A DNA stretch of 64,000 bases from Maridesulfovibrio ferrireducens (GTDB lineage: Bacteria; Desulfobacterota; Desulfovibrionia; Desulfovibrionales; Desulfovibrionaceae). Shown piece after piece: positions 55,440-64,000 of the stretch. Location: positions 62,001 through 126,000 of the forward strand of contig NZ_FNGA01000002.1 of the NCBI RefSeq assembly GCF_900101105.1, given 5' to 3'. Within the stretch, counting starts at the first letter, position 1; the number at the start of each line of letters is the position of its first letter. The position numbers were made by a program, and so were the translations under genes. Below the pieces are notes generated by a model, which saw only the letters and a program-made list of their open reading frames with translations, was not told the origin of the DNA and did not search any database.

Positions 55440-58256
55440 TTATAAACATAAAGAAATATCCCCGTTCAAAAAAGATTCAACCTTCGCTAGCTTCATAGGT
55501 TTTGAAAATAAAAATCCCTGACCGAATTCACAGCCCATATTTCTCAGAAGAGTTTCTTGCTGTTCTGTTTCTACCCCTTCTGCCACAACATAAAGGCCCA
55601 AATTATGCGCCAAATTAATTATCGCTTTAACAATCTCCACATTTTCAGGAGATTCTGCCAGCCTTCTGACAAAACTGATATCTATTTTAAGTTGATCGAG
55701 AGGGAATTCCTGCAAGTTGCTCATGGAAGAATATCCAGTTCCAAAATCGTCTATCGAAACTAAAACCCCCGCTTTTTGAAGCTTGGTGAGCATCTCTACG
55801 GCCTGATTAGCACGTTCCATGATTGCGGTTTCTGTGATCTCAATTTTTAAATTTTTAGGAGGTAAATGATACTCTACGAGTGTTGAAAGAATATTATCAA
55901 CAAGATTCGGCTGCGAAAATTGACGACCTGAAATATTAATAGAGACAACCATATTTGTCGCGCTTTCATACTTATTAAGCCAGCTCTTAACTTCGCGGCA
56001 AGCCTGGGTTATAACCCACCTTCCCAACTCAAAAATCAAACCTGATTCTTCGGCCATAGGAATAAATTCCCCGGGCATAACAAGACCGCGCTCAGGATGA
56101 TTCCAACGAATTAACGCTTCAAAGCCAACAACTTCTTTACTTTCAAGACAATAAATCGGCTGATAATCGAGATACAGCTCATCATTCAATATGCCGGCGC
56201 GAAGATCGCTTTCCAGCTTCATTGCCTGCATCGCCTTATCAAGCATCCGCCTATTAAAAACTTTCATCTTATCACGGCCGGCTTCTTTAGCCTGATGCAT
56301 GGCGACATTAGCGTTTTGAATTAATTCTTCCGGCTTTTCGTATGTTGTGGGGCTGAGTATAATTCCGTAACTAGCCGCAACGCTTATCTTATGACCGTCA
56401 ATCAGCATCGGAGTACTGAGGCTTTCTTTTATGCGGCTAACAATACGAATAGCTTCACGCGGCTTGGTCAGTTCTTCAAGAACAACAATAAATTCATCCC
56501 CCCCAAAACGGGAAACAGTATCCAGATCCCTGACAGCTTGCAGTAATCTTTTGGAAACTTTCACTAAAAGTTTGTCTCCGATATTATGCCCAAGACTGTC
56601 ATTAATGACCTTAAACCGATCCAAATCCATAAAAACAACAGCATAGTAATAATTATTGCGCCTTCGTGAACGCTCGAGAGACTTCATTATTCTGTCACAG
56701 CATAAAGTTCTATTGGCAAGTCCGGTCAACGGATCATGGAGAGCCTCGTATTGAAGCTGTTTTTCCATGAATTTACGCTTTGTAATATCACGAAGAGAAA
56801 CCCTGACTCCAAGCGGAGTAGCGTCTTCAGCAAAAACTTTATGACCAGTCAATGAAACCCAACGCATCAAACCATCTTTGCGAAAAAGTCTCAGATCGGT
56901 TCCGTCTGCGGAAAGAAATTTTCCAGACAGAGCATTTTGCCAAAATTCTCTATCATTTTTATGGAGCAGATTTTCCACCCGCCCCGGACCTTCCATAAAA
57001 TACCCTTTTGGATAACCGGAAATCCTTTCACACGAGGGGCTTACATATTTAAGATCACCGCTCGTTCCTATCCACATTTCCCAATCAAAAGTATAATCCG
57101 CGATAGTCCGGTACTCTTCTTCAGAGGCTCTTAAAGCCTTTTCAAGTAATTTGTGATTCGAAATATCTGTGACAAAAGCAAATAGAAAATGAGTAAAACC
57201 ATTTTCATACAAATTAGTTGCATGGACATAAATATCTAAATCGCGGCCTTCCTGATTGCGAAAGCTGACTTCAAAACGATGATCCCCGATTTTTTTATCA
57301 TCAAGCCTCTCCGAGGCAGCAGAACCCAATACGCTCGAAAGTTTTTCTCCCAATACTTCCTCACGGGGGAGACCTACCATACGACAAAAAGCCGGATTCA
57401 CATCAAGTAAAATTTGATTATCGTCGACCATCAAGAAACCTTCGGAGGTGGTTTCAACCAAAGCTCTGTAGCGTTTCTCGCTTTTTATAAGAGATTCAGC
57501 AGCCTTTTCCCTTTTAAAAACTTCACCTTTTAATTTTTTATTAACTTCTTCCAACCGCATTTCGCGACTGGCAATCTCTTCAGTCATACGATTAAAACGG
57601 GAACCAATCGCAAGAAGTTCCGCATATGGTATCTCTTCAAATCTATACGAAAAATCTCCCATAGCTACTTTATCAAGCCCTTTTCGCAGCCTGCTCATGG
57701 GTTTTCGAATAAAATAATCCAGCAAGATCCCGGTAATAATATAAATGACCGCAACAGAAGTTAAAAAGGTCAAGCTTGAAACAAAAAGAATCCAGTCAAG
57801 ATTTCGAAGATATGCTTTGTTTGAAAGCTCAAAACTAAGTGATCCAATCCTTTCTTTTCCAATGTATAAGTCGCGAGATCTGATTATAGGGTCATCATTA
57901 TCCTCACCCGCTCTCACAAAATTAAAAAGAACATCACCGTTTGCATCAATAATTTTAAATTTGGCGAACTGATCATTCTGGGTATAGGCACTGCAAACAT
58001 GCTTCAAAGAAACCATGTCAAAGTTCCAAATCGGAAAGGTTACTGACTTGGTTAATTGCTCTATATATGTATCCGCTTTATCCTCTATCTCCTGATGAAG
58101 CATTTTGGAACGTCCAAAATACTCATAAGCAGTTACAATTCCGATAATTACGGCAAGAGCAAAAACAAGACATGCTGAAAGATCTCGAGAAATTGATCTC
58201 TCACCTGTATTTAAACGGAAGAATGATTTTATTGAAGAAGGATTATGCCCAGACAT
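55440..58256 (-). CDS. Membrane PAS-GGDEF-EAL cyclic-di-GMP enzyme
   Basis: 938 residues. Two N-terminal helices (about 28-45 and 160-182) bracket a periplasmic sensor of about 115 residues; then a HAMP domain (about 180-235), two PAS domains (about 265-375 and 380-500), GGDEF (about 510-670) and EAL (about 685-935). The cyclase motif RFGGDEF is intact, and so is EALIRW with later DDFGTGYSSM, so both activities are possible. Signal and main activity are unknown. Upstream 58257-58490 shows no feature. Confidence 0.95.
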   Translation of the reverse strand: MSGHNPSSIKSFFRLNTGERSISRDLSACLVFALAVIIGIVTAYEYFGRSKMLHQEIEDKADTYIEQLTKSVTFPIWNFDMVSLKHVCSAYTQNDQFAKFKIIDANGDVLFNFVRAGEDNDDPIIRSRDLYIGKERIGSLSFELSNKAYLRNLDWILFVSSLTFLTSVAVIYIITGILLDYFIRKPMSRLRKGLDKVAMGDFSYRFEEIPYAELLAIGSRFNRMTEEIASREMRLEEVNKKLKGEVFKREKAAESLIKSEKRYRALVETTSEGFLMVDDNQILLDVNPAFCRMVGLPREEVLGEKLSSVLGSAASERLDDKKIGDHRFEVSFRNQEGRDLDIYVHATNLYENGFTHFLFAFVTDISNHKLLEKALRASEEEYRTIADYTFDWEMWIGTSGDLKYVSPSCERISGYPKGYFMEGPGRVENLLHKNDREFWQNALSGKFLSADGTDLRLFRKDGLMRWVSLTGHKVFAEDATPLGVRVSLRDITKRKFMEKQLQYEALHDPLTGLANRTLCCDRIMKSLERSRRRNNYYYAVVFMDLDRFKVINDSLGHNIGDKLLVKVSKRLLQAVRDLDTVSRFGGDEFIVVLEELTKPREAIRIVSRIKESLSTPMLIDGHKISVAASYGIILSPTTYEKPEELIQNANVAMHQAKEAGRDKMKVFNRRMLDKAMQAMKLESDLRAGILNDELYLDYQPIYCLESKEVVGFEALIRWNHPERGLVMPGEFIPMAEESGLIFELGRWVITQACREVKSWLNKYESATNMVVSINISGRQFSQPNLVDNILSTLVEYHLPPKNLKIEITETAIMERANQAVEMLTKLQKAGVLVSIDDFGTGYSSMSNLQEFPLDQLKIDISFVRRLAESPENVEIVKAIINLAHNLGLYVVAEGVETEQQETLLRNMGCEFGQGFLFSKPMKLAKVESFLNGDISLCL

Positions 58257-58490
58257 ATTTTATTGCACCAAACCAAAAATACTAAATGTTATTACAAAAT
58301 AACTAAATTACTCACCACATGTCTAAATCACAAGGACAAACTTATTTCTTCTACAGCGCAGACAATTTAATACCAATAAACCGAAAATTGTCAGAGCATC
58401 AGCAACAGTTGATGATTCAATTCCGATAAAAAATGTACTACGCTGGAAGGACTGGAATATATTATAATAAAAATTAATTATACTTACGAC

Positions 58491-59168
58491 TCAACTGCAA
58501 TCCGAGGACAATTTTTTTTCGGATAAAACAACTTCCGCCAGAGCATTAATGACACAAGCGGCAAGAGCAGAACCACCCTTTCTTCCTGAAATTGTAATAT
58601 ATGGTAACGAATCGCAATCCATAAGCAGGGCTTTTGATTCAGCCGCATTAACAAACCCTACAGGCATGCCTACAACCAAAGCAGGAATATCCATTTTGCC
58701 TGCTTCAATAAGACGAACAAGCCGAATCAATGCTGTAGGAGCATTCCCTATAACATGGATAGCCGGCTTAAGTTTATTTGCCGCAAGTTCAAGAGCGGCA
58801 TGGGCTCTGGTCGTTGAGTTTTGTTTTGCGGAAGCAATTACTTCAGGATCATTGATCAAACACCGGACTTCACACCCGAGTGGATTCATTCTTCGCACAG
58901 GAATTCCACACCGGGCCATCTCGGTATCAGTTACAATTGTGCACCCTTTTCTTAGTGCATTCAAACCGCTGGCAACAGCCTCTGGATGAAAACGAACAAG
59001 ATCAATAAATTCAAAATCGGCAGTTGTATGAATCATTCTTCTTACTATTTGCCATTCTATCCCTTGAAATTTTCTAGGTTCAGGAACTTCAGAGTCAATT
59101 ATTTCAAAGGATTTTGTTTCAATATCTCTAGGTTTAGCGACAGCAAGAAGCTTAACTTTATCAGCCAC
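58491..59168 (-). CDS. cbiC: Precorrin-8X/cobalt-precorrin-8 methylmutase
   Basis: 225 residues. Moves a methyl group in the corrin ring to form hydrogenobyrinate or its cobalt form. RRMIHTTADFEF holds the catalytic His; GRKGGSALAACVINAL ends the family fold. GTG 59166-59168 with AGGAGG six bases upstream; TTG 59171 is another option. It is the only cobalamin gene here and is translationally coupled to deoC (8-bp overlap). An anaerobic organism would use the cobalt-precorrin route (cbiC). Confidence 0.93.
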   Translation of the reverse strand: MADKVKLLAVAKPRDIETKSFEIIDSEVPEPRKFQGIEWQIVRRMIHTTADFEFIDLVRFHPEAVASGLNALRKGCTIVTDTEMARCGIPVRRMNPLGCEVRCLINDPEVIASAKQNSTTRAHAALELAANKLKPAIHVIGNAPTALIRLVRLIEAGKMDIPALVVGMPVGFVNAAESKALLMDCDSLPYITISGRKGGSALAACVINALAEVVLSEKKLSSDCS

Positions 59169-59826
59169 CAATGGCCTCCTGAATAATTTTTATGGAAGAA
59201 GATGTACCTAAACGAGTGGCTCCGGCCGCAACAAGTTCGCAAGCATGATCATAAGTTTTAATTCCGCCACTGGCTTTCACTCCGACCGACTTTCCAACGC
59301 TGGCACGCATAAGTTTAATATCCTCGACTGTGGCAGAACCGCAATTAAATCCTGTACAGGTTTTAACAAAAGAAGCTCCGGCCTTAACAGCCAGCGCGCA
59401 AGCCTGTTTTTTCTGATCGTCATCAAGAAGACCTGTTTCAATAATAGCTTTGACGGGAACACCGCCAGCTCCTTCAACTGTCATGAAAATATCTTTTAAA
59501 AAAGTATTAATATCCCCTGCTTTCAAGGCTCCCACATTTACGACCATGTCGAGTTCCTGCGCGCCCTTCTCGACAGTCCGCATCGCTTCAATCATCTTAA
59601 CCTCAGTAAGTGTGGCCCCTGATGGAAATCCGATTACGGAACAGACCTTCGGCTTTTCAAACCGCAAAAGTTCTGAAGCCTGAGCAACATGCCAGGGATG
59701 GATACAGACAGAAGCAAATCCGTATTCAACAGCCTCCCTGCAAAGTTGTTCAATATCCACCGGACCGGCGGAAATATCTAAAAGGGTATGATCAACATAA
59801 GAAGCTAAATTTTTAATAACATCCAT
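59161..59826 (-). CDS. deoC: Deoxyribose-phosphate aldolase
   Basis: 221 residues, TIM barrel. Splits deoxyribose 5-phosphate to acetaldehyde and glyceraldehyde 3-phosphate. Schiff-base Lys in FVKTCTGF and the second Lys in GVKASGGI. GGGAGG precedes ATG. Coupled to cbiC; no functional link is known. Confidence 0.96.
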   Translation of the reverse strand: MDVIKNLASYVDHTLLDISAGPVDIEQLCREAVEYGFASVCIHPWHVAQASELLRFEKPKVCSVIGFPSGATLTEVKMIEAMRTVEKGAQELDMVVNVGALKAGDINTFLKDIFMTVEGAGGVPVKAIIETGLLDDDQKKQACALAVKAGASFVKTCTGFNCGSATVEDIKLMRASVGKSVGVKASGGIKTYDHACELVAAGATRLGTSSSIKIIQEAIGG

Positions 59827-59983
59827 TTCTGCCTCCCAAATTTTTAAAGGGAAAAAAGCAACATCCTTAAATTATTCAATAGTCTTCATGGAAATAAAAA
59901 CATTCATTAAAATTGTAATAACAGCACAAATTTACCAGCAAATAAATATTAAGTTAATAAGGGCAAAGGGTCAAAAGAAAACA

Positions 59984-60008
59984 AAAAAAGCCCCGAAAAC
60001 TCGGGGCC
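59984..60008 (-). terminator. Terminator of the amino acid ABC operon
   Basis: Minus strand GCCCCGA, four-base loop, TCGGGGC, then seven U (59984-59990). Confidence 0.85.
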
Positions 60009-60043
60009 TATAATAAGCTTAAATAAAAACCCAATTAAAAGGA

Positions 60044-60739
60044 CTACCGGTCACGGGCCTGATAACGAGCCAGATGTTTTTCCATCCTGCGGCTGGTGTA
60101 AGTTAGAACATAACAAACAATAAAATAAAGTACTGCGATAGTAATAAAAATTTCTGTCGGAGCAGATAACGTCCTGTTATTTACCTGAGTAGCCGTACGG
60201 GTAAGCTCATTAACTCCGATAATATATGCAAGTGAAGTATCTTTTGTAAGTGAAACAAACTGATTAACAAACGACGGAATCATATTTCTAAGAGCCTGCG
60301 GAAGAATGACGAACCGCATAGCCTGATAATGAGAAAGTCCGGTTCCACGCGCAGCTTCCATCTGGCCGCTAGGCAGAGCGACAACTCCAGCTTTAACAAT
60401 TTCTGCAATATATGCACCGGTAAAAACTATAAATGCAATGAGTGCACAGTGAAATTCCGGCAAAGATGTACCTAGAACAACAGGAGCAAGAAAGTAGAAC
60501 CAAAAAATAAGCATAAGCAAGGGCACACCGCGGATAACTTCAATATAGATAACCGAAGTAATTTTAACCAGCTTATTTCTGGAAAGTCGCATCAAGCCAG
60601 CGGCAAGTCCTATCCAGAATGCACCGAAAATCCCGAGCACAGCCAAGAGAATACTGACAGCCAAACCGCCAAGAGGTCCGTTGGGAAATGCGCCCCAAAG
60701 AAAATAATCAAAATTGTTCCAAACTACATCCCATTGCAC
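60044..60739 (-). CDS. Polar amino acid ABC transporter permease
   Basis: About 231 residues, HisMQ/GltK family. Coupling motif ARGTGLSHYQAMRFVILPQALRNMIPSFVNQ is typical. GTG 60737-60739 is chosen as AGGGG lies eight bases upstream; a GTG three codons earlier overlaps that site. Pairs with the upstream permease. Confidence 0.92.
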   Translation of the reverse strand: MQWDVVWNNFDYFLWGAFPNGPLGGLAVSILLAVLGIFGAFWIGLAAGLMRLSRNKLVKITSVIYIEVIRGVPLLMLIFWFYFLAPVVLGTSLPEFHCALIAFIVFTGAYIAEIVKAGVVALPSGQMEAARGTGLSHYQAMRFVILPQALRNMIPSFVNQFVSLTKDTSLAYIIGVNELTRTATQVNNRTLSAPTEIFITIAVLYFIVCYVLTYTSRRMEKHLARYQARDR

Positions 60740-60750
60740 AGAGGCCACCC

Positions 60751-61452
60751 CTAATATTTAATTTGAATCAGATAATGCTTATTGTACATATTAATTGAGA
60801 ACGACACGATCAGCGAAATAACCAAATAGATCAAAGTCGCTACCGTGAACGCCTCGAATCCATGGAATGTATAAGATTCGACCTGACGAGCCATGTAGGT
60901 AAGATCCATAACCCCGATGGTCATTACCAGAGAAGAGTTTTTAATCAGGTTGAGAGACTGTGAAATAAGCGGAGGTATAATAATCCTGAACGCTTGTGGA
61001 AGAATTACAAACCTGTAGGCCTGCATAAAAGAAAGGCCTGTTGCACGGGAAGCTTCAAGCTGATTTTTAGGAATTGAATTAATTCCAGCTCTGATTTCTT
61101 CGGCAATAAATGCGGATGTATAAAAAGTAAGAGAGATTACCCCTGCCGCAAATTCAAAATCATGATCATACAACCACGTATTCCACGAATCCGGCAGTAT
61201 GGCATATGATCCGAAATACCAGAAAAATATTTGAATCAGTAGAGGTGTGTTTCTGAAAAATTCAACAAAAGCAAAGCTAAACCATTCAAAAGGTTTAAAC
61301 TTTGACATGCGCATTACAGCAATAATGGTACCGAGAATCAGTGTAAAACCAATGGATACCGCAGAAATTTGAAGAGTAACTTTGACTCCATCAAGAATCC
61401 ACTGCCCGTATTGCCCGGTTAAAACTAGATTCCAATCAAACTGATAATTCAA
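60751..61452 (-). CDS. Polar amino acid ABC transporter permease
   Basis: 233 residues, five helices, with SRATGLSFMQAYRFVILPQAFRIIIPPLISQ as coupling loop. Similar to GltJ, so the importer probably takes glutamate/aspartate or another polar amino acid. It begins 85 bp after the binding-protein gene, beyond a stable hairpin. Confidence 0.92.
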   Translation of the reverse strand: MNYQFDWNLVLTGQYGQWILDGVKVTLQISAVSIGFTLILGTIIAVMRMSKFKPFEWFSFAFVEFFRNTPLLIQIFFWYFGSYAILPDSWNTWLYDHDFEFAAGVISLTFYTSAFIAEEIRAGINSIPKNQLEASRATGLSFMQAYRFVILPQAFRIIIPPLISQSLNLIKNSSLVMTIGVMDLTYMARQVESYTFHGFEAFTVATLIYLVISLIVSFSINMYNKHYLIQIKY

Positions 61453-61472
61453 GGCGTTTATCCGTTGTTTGT

Positions 61473-61503
61473 CGGAAGGACTGTGACAGGCACAGCCCTT
61501 CCG
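61473..61503 (-). promoter_or_regulatory. Intercistronic stem-loop after the binding-protein gene
   Basis: CGGAAGG, one mismatch, CTGTG (61473-61485) pair with CACAG, CCTTCCG (61491-61503). No U-run. This is the usual place of an mRNA-stabilising hairpin that keeps the binding protein more abundant than the permeases. Confidence 0.6.
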
Positions 61504-61537
61504 TTGCTAATCAATACAACCTTAGTAACCTAACCGG

Positions 61538-62353
61538 CTAAGGCCAAATTTCCATCTGCCAAGTCAAAGGCAGTGCGTATTTTGTGTCAGCACCGAACCA
61601 CCTGTCGTAGATTTTTTTATAATCGCCGCTCTTCCACATTTCAATAAGAGCAAAGTTTACAGCGTCACGGAAGTTAGATTCGTTTTCAGGAAGACCGAGT
61701 CCATAAGGCTCTGGAGAAATGAAATCTCCAACGATTTCCCAATTAGATGGATTAGGATCAGAGTTTTTAAGGCCAAGAAGAATAGTAGAATCAGTAGTTA
61801 CAGCTTTAACTTTACCCTGCTTGAGAGCAAGGAAAGCCTGTGGGTAACCTTCAAAAGAAAGAACTTTACAATCAGGCTGTGCTGCTAGGATGTTCTGCTC
61901 GGAAGTAGAACCTTTCGCAGTACCGATTTTCTGACCTTTAAGATCTGCTGCGGATTTGATGCCGGAACCTTTCTTTACGAGAAGTTTCTGGCCATCCATG
62001 AAATAAGTGATACTGAAATCAATGGTATCATCACGAGCAATCTTATGAGTCATTGTAGCTGCAGCAAGGTCAATTGAACCCTGAGCAAGCATAGCAATAC
62101 GTGTAGAGGATGTTACTGGTTTGAACTCTGTTTTCACACCAAGCTGTTTTGCGATGTAATTACAAACATCAATGTCCATACCGACAAGTTTCTTTGTGGT
62201 TTCATCAATGTAACCAAAAGGAACAACTGCATCTTTAACACCGCAGATAAGAACTCCGCGGTCTTTTACTTCCTGCAATTTGTCTGCAAAAGCGGTAGAA
62301 GCGCAAAGAGCCATAGCCAAAACCATGGCAACCATGATTGAAAGTCTTCTCAT
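61538..62353 (-). CDS. Polar amino acid-binding periplasmic protein
   Basis: 271 residues, family 3 solute-binding protein. Signal peptide to about ALCASTAFA, then LQEVKDRGVLICGVKD, and MDIDVCNYIAKQLG; ligand residues in IAMLAQGSIDLAAATMTHKIARDD resemble GltI/AapJ. ATG 62351-62353 with AGGAGG four bases upstream is chosen over an ATG twelve codons earlier. Confidence 0.94.
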   Translation of the reverse strand: MRRLSIMVAMVLAMALCASTAFADKLQEVKDRGVLICGVKDAVVPFGYIDETTKKLVGMDIDVCNYIAKQLGVKTEFKPVTSSTRIAMLAQGSIDLAAATMTHKIARDDTIDFSITYFMDGQKLLVKKGSGIKSAADLKGQKIGTAKGSTSEQNILAAQPDCKVLSFEGYPQAFLALKQGKVKAVTTDSTILLGLKNSDPNPSNWEIVGDFISPEPYGLGLPENESNFRDAVNFALIEMWKSGDYKKIYDRWFGADTKYALPLTWQMEIWP

Positions 62354-62409
62354 AGATCCTCCTAGAACATTTTTTAAGGTTTTCCCCATGCCGTCGACAA
62401 AGTAAACGG

Positions 62410-63138
62410 CTACAATATCTCCTTCAAAAATAATTTAGTCCTATCATGGCGCGGATTCTTGAAAAACTCCTCGGGAGGAGCCTGCTCAATAACTTCACCA
62501 CCATCCATAAATATAACTCGATCTGCCACTTCGCGGGCAAAACCCATCTCATGCGTAACGCAGAGCATGGTCATTCCTTCACGGGCAAGGTCTTTCATAA
62601 CATTCAAAACTTCGTTGATCATCTCAGGGTCAAGCGCAGATGTAGGCTCATCAAAAAGCATAGCTTTAGGCTTCATTGCCAAAGCTCTTGCAATTGCGAC
62701 ACGCTGTTGCTGTCCGCCGGACAATTCTGCTGGATATTTATGAGCCTGATCATGAATGCCTACTCTTTCTAGCAACTTAAGAGCTGTTTCTTCTGCTTCG
62801 GCGCGCGGAGTATTGCGCACCTTCTGCGGAGCAAGAGTTACATTATTTAGAACAGTAAGGTGGGGGTAAAGATTAAACTGCTGAAAAACGATGCCTATTT
62901 CGGCACGCAATTCGTTAATATTGACACTCTTGTCAAGAATGTCTGTTCCATCAAAGGTGATGGTACCTTTCTGGTAGTCTTCCAGCCTGTTTATACAGCG
63001 GATGAATGTACTTTTCCCAGACCCGCTAGGGCCGCAGATAACAAGTACTTCACCTTTATCTACATGATCATTAATACCTTTAAGTACGTGAAAATCTCCA
63101 TACCATTTGTGAAGATTCTTAATTTCAATCATCGGCAT
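62410..63138 (-). CDS. Polar amino acid ABC transporter ATPase (GlnQ/GltL-like)
   Basis: 242 residues. Walker [10 protein letters not shown], signature ELSGGQQQR, Walker [15 protein letters not shown], then VTHEMGFA. The N-terminus [19 protein letters not shown] is typical. ATG 63136-63138; GGAG lies 11 bases upstream. It heads the operon: ATPase, binding protein, two permeases. Confidence 0.95.
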   Translation of the reverse strand: MPMIEIKNLHKWYGDFHVLKGINDHVDKGEVLVICGPSGSGKSTFIRCINRLEDYQKGTITFDGTDILDKSVNINELRAEIGIVFQQFNLYPHLTVLNNVTLAPQKVRNTPRAEAEETALKLLERVGIHDQAHKYPAELSGGQQQRVAIARALAMKPKAMLFDEPTSALDPEMINEVLNVMKDLAREGMTMLCVTHEMGFAREVADRVIFMDGGEVIEQAPPEEFFKNPRHDRTKLFLKEIL

Positions 63139-63153
63139 ATAGCTTAACTCCAA

Positions 63154-63640
63154 CGTCCGTACTGGTTATCAATTCAAGACAGGCTACTATTTAAAGAGAG
63201 GTATTTTAATTTCAGCAACCTTTTTTTGAATCCTAAATACAAACTTTCAGAATTCAAGAAAGAACAATAGTCATATCTCAAAACGAACAAAAGTCAAGAA
63301 AATGGCTCTGTTTTCCATTTATGTATAAACAAATTAAGGGTCTTGCTTTTTGGGCAGTAAATCTGAAACGACCTATTAAATTCAGAATAATATATTCTTA
63401 TTTAATGGGATACAACAACGGTTACTGACGTGATCACAAGTATAACAATAAGACTTATAGACTTTTATGAAATCTACAAAAAAGATAATTTAATAAAATA
63501 CGACACATATTTTTTAACTAAATTTCAATTTTTTTTTCAAATACTAGGAATTAAGGCGTTATTTAAGACAAAAAAACACTTAGGCAGCTCAAATCACCAT
63601 AACTATTAATACATTAACAGTGACATTAACCAAGTTTGTA
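63154..63640. other. AT-rich intergenic region upstream of the amino acid ABC operon
   Basis: About 490 bp with no supported ORF. It holds a tentative promoter at 63270-63297 and a short palindrome GTGATCAC (63430-63437). Nothing else is visible. Confidence 0.4.
63270..63297 (-). promoter_or_regulatory. Possible sigma70 promoter for the amino acid ABC operon
   Basis: Minus strand TTGACT (63292-63297), 16 bp, TATGAC (63270-63275). The -10 is a 4 of 6 match. Confidence 0.4.
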
Positions 63641-63644
63641 ACAA

Positions 63645-63694
63645 ACAAAAAAGTCCGAAACTCAAGCACGCATTTGCGAACTAAGTTTCGGACT
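63645..63694 (-). terminator. Terminator after degV
   Basis: AAGTCCGAAACT (63651-63662) pairs with AGTTTCGGACTT (63683-63694), 20-base loop, six U on the minus strand. Confidence 0.85.
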
Positions 63695-63749
63695 TTGAGT
63701 TTACAACAGCCTGAAGACAGGCAAACTTCACAGCACGAAAGACATGATT

Positions 63750-64000
63750 TTAATCGTCAGCAAGCAATGCAACCGCGCATGCACCCGGACCGCTGTGCAG
63801 GCCGAGCACAGGAGATGCTTCGGTAATAAAGACGGGATCAACCCCGAACTCCCGTTTAATGATGCGAACAAACTTACGGGCGACTTCAGGTGCGGCGGCA
63901 TGGGCTATGGCGTAACGCAAATTACTCTTGCCATAAAAATTTTCACTAACAAGCCTGACTAAGGCAGCTTCCTGCCGTTTATAACCAAAAGATTTGGCAA
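63750..64000 (-). CDS. DegV family fatty-acid-binding protein, 5' end outside window
   Basis: Only the last 83 codons are seen, reading leftwards from the right edge to TAA at 63750-63752. The visible part ends SPVLGLHSGPGACAVALLADD, where the TEASPVLGLHSGPGACAVAL stretch matches the C-terminal fatty-acid-binding part of DegV (FakB type). It lies before a strong terminator. In Firmicutes FakB presents fatty acids to a kinase; the role here is unknown. Confidence 0.8.
   Translation of the reverse strand, partial: AKSFGYKRQEAALVRLVSENFYGKSNLRYAIAHAAAPEVARKFVRIIKREFGVDPVFITEASPVLGLHSGPGACAVALLADD

Noticed and set aside
59827-60000. Cobalamin riboswitch before deoC-cbiC
   Set aside because: No B12 box or room for the aptamer.
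1-64000. tRNA, rRNA, CRISPR or origin of replication
   Set aside because: No T-loop/acceptor patterns, rRNA words, spaced direct repeats or DnaA-box clusters were recognised by eye; a tRNAscan or CRISPR search could still find missed ones.

Overview
This 64 kb window looks like part of the chromosome of a marine Desulfovibrionaceae sulfate reducer, closest in feel to Maridesulfovibrio/Desulfovibrio. The reasons are moderate GC, dense mostly chromosomal housekeeping genes, two 2-oxoacid:ferredoxin oxidoreductases (IOR and KOR), and a System I cytochrome c maturation operon whose CcmE carries C-x3-Y instead of the haem-binding histidine. That CcmE type is known from Desulfovibrio. The genus is an inference from gene content, not from a marker gene. 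No rRNA, tRNA, CRISPR array, transposase or prophage was recognised.

Layout: 0-1.5 kb holds pyrimidine salvage (upp, uraA; uraA runs off the left edge). 1.6-4.3 kb holds a pseudouridine synthase/dephospho-CoA kinase fusion, a structured RNA (candidate 6S RNA) and a rhomboid protease. 4.4-8.7 kb is a chaperone block (cbpA-cbpM, clpB) with two inverted repeats before clpB. 8.8-12.2 kb is the one accessory island: a short RHS-repeat protein with a unique C-terminal region, an AT-rich membrane protein, a 42-codon ORF and a small zinc-ribbon membrane protein. It resembles a polymorphic toxin/immunity locus. 12.2-14.7 kb is feoAB. 15-23 kb holds an M29 aminopeptidase, grpE-dnaK, an LppC-like lipoprotein and gatCA.

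23-31 kb, mostly minus strand, holds a NifX/NifB-type cofactor protein, a CopZ-like metallochaperone, a tatBC-hisB-lipoprotein-hisA operon and guaBA. 31-36.5 kb is livKHMGF, a branched-chain amino acid ABC importer with a long predicted 5' leader. 36.6-42.9 kb is the cytochrome c maturation operon (CBS protein, ccmE, ccmF, ccmA, ccmB, ccmC, ccmD, TPR protein). 43-46.2 kb holds a GT9 glycosyltransferase, nadD and proA. 46.5-55 kb holds a membrane TPR protein, iorAB, a GAF-sigma54 activator, a lipoprotein and korDABC. 55.4-60 kb holds a GGDEF/EAL protein, cbiC and deoC. 60-63.2 kb is a polar amino acid ABC importer. The right edge cuts a degV gene.

The genes make a coherent amino-acid-using anaerobe: branched-chain and polar amino acid importers, IOR and KOR that pass electrons from 2-oxoacids to ferredoxin, Tat export and cytochrome c assembly for periplasmic redox proteins, and iron, nucleotide and cofactor supply. 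The most unusual parts are the RHS island, the structured RNA, the palindromes before clpB, the long livK leader, the CcmE variant and the one-cluster ferredoxin tail of IorA.
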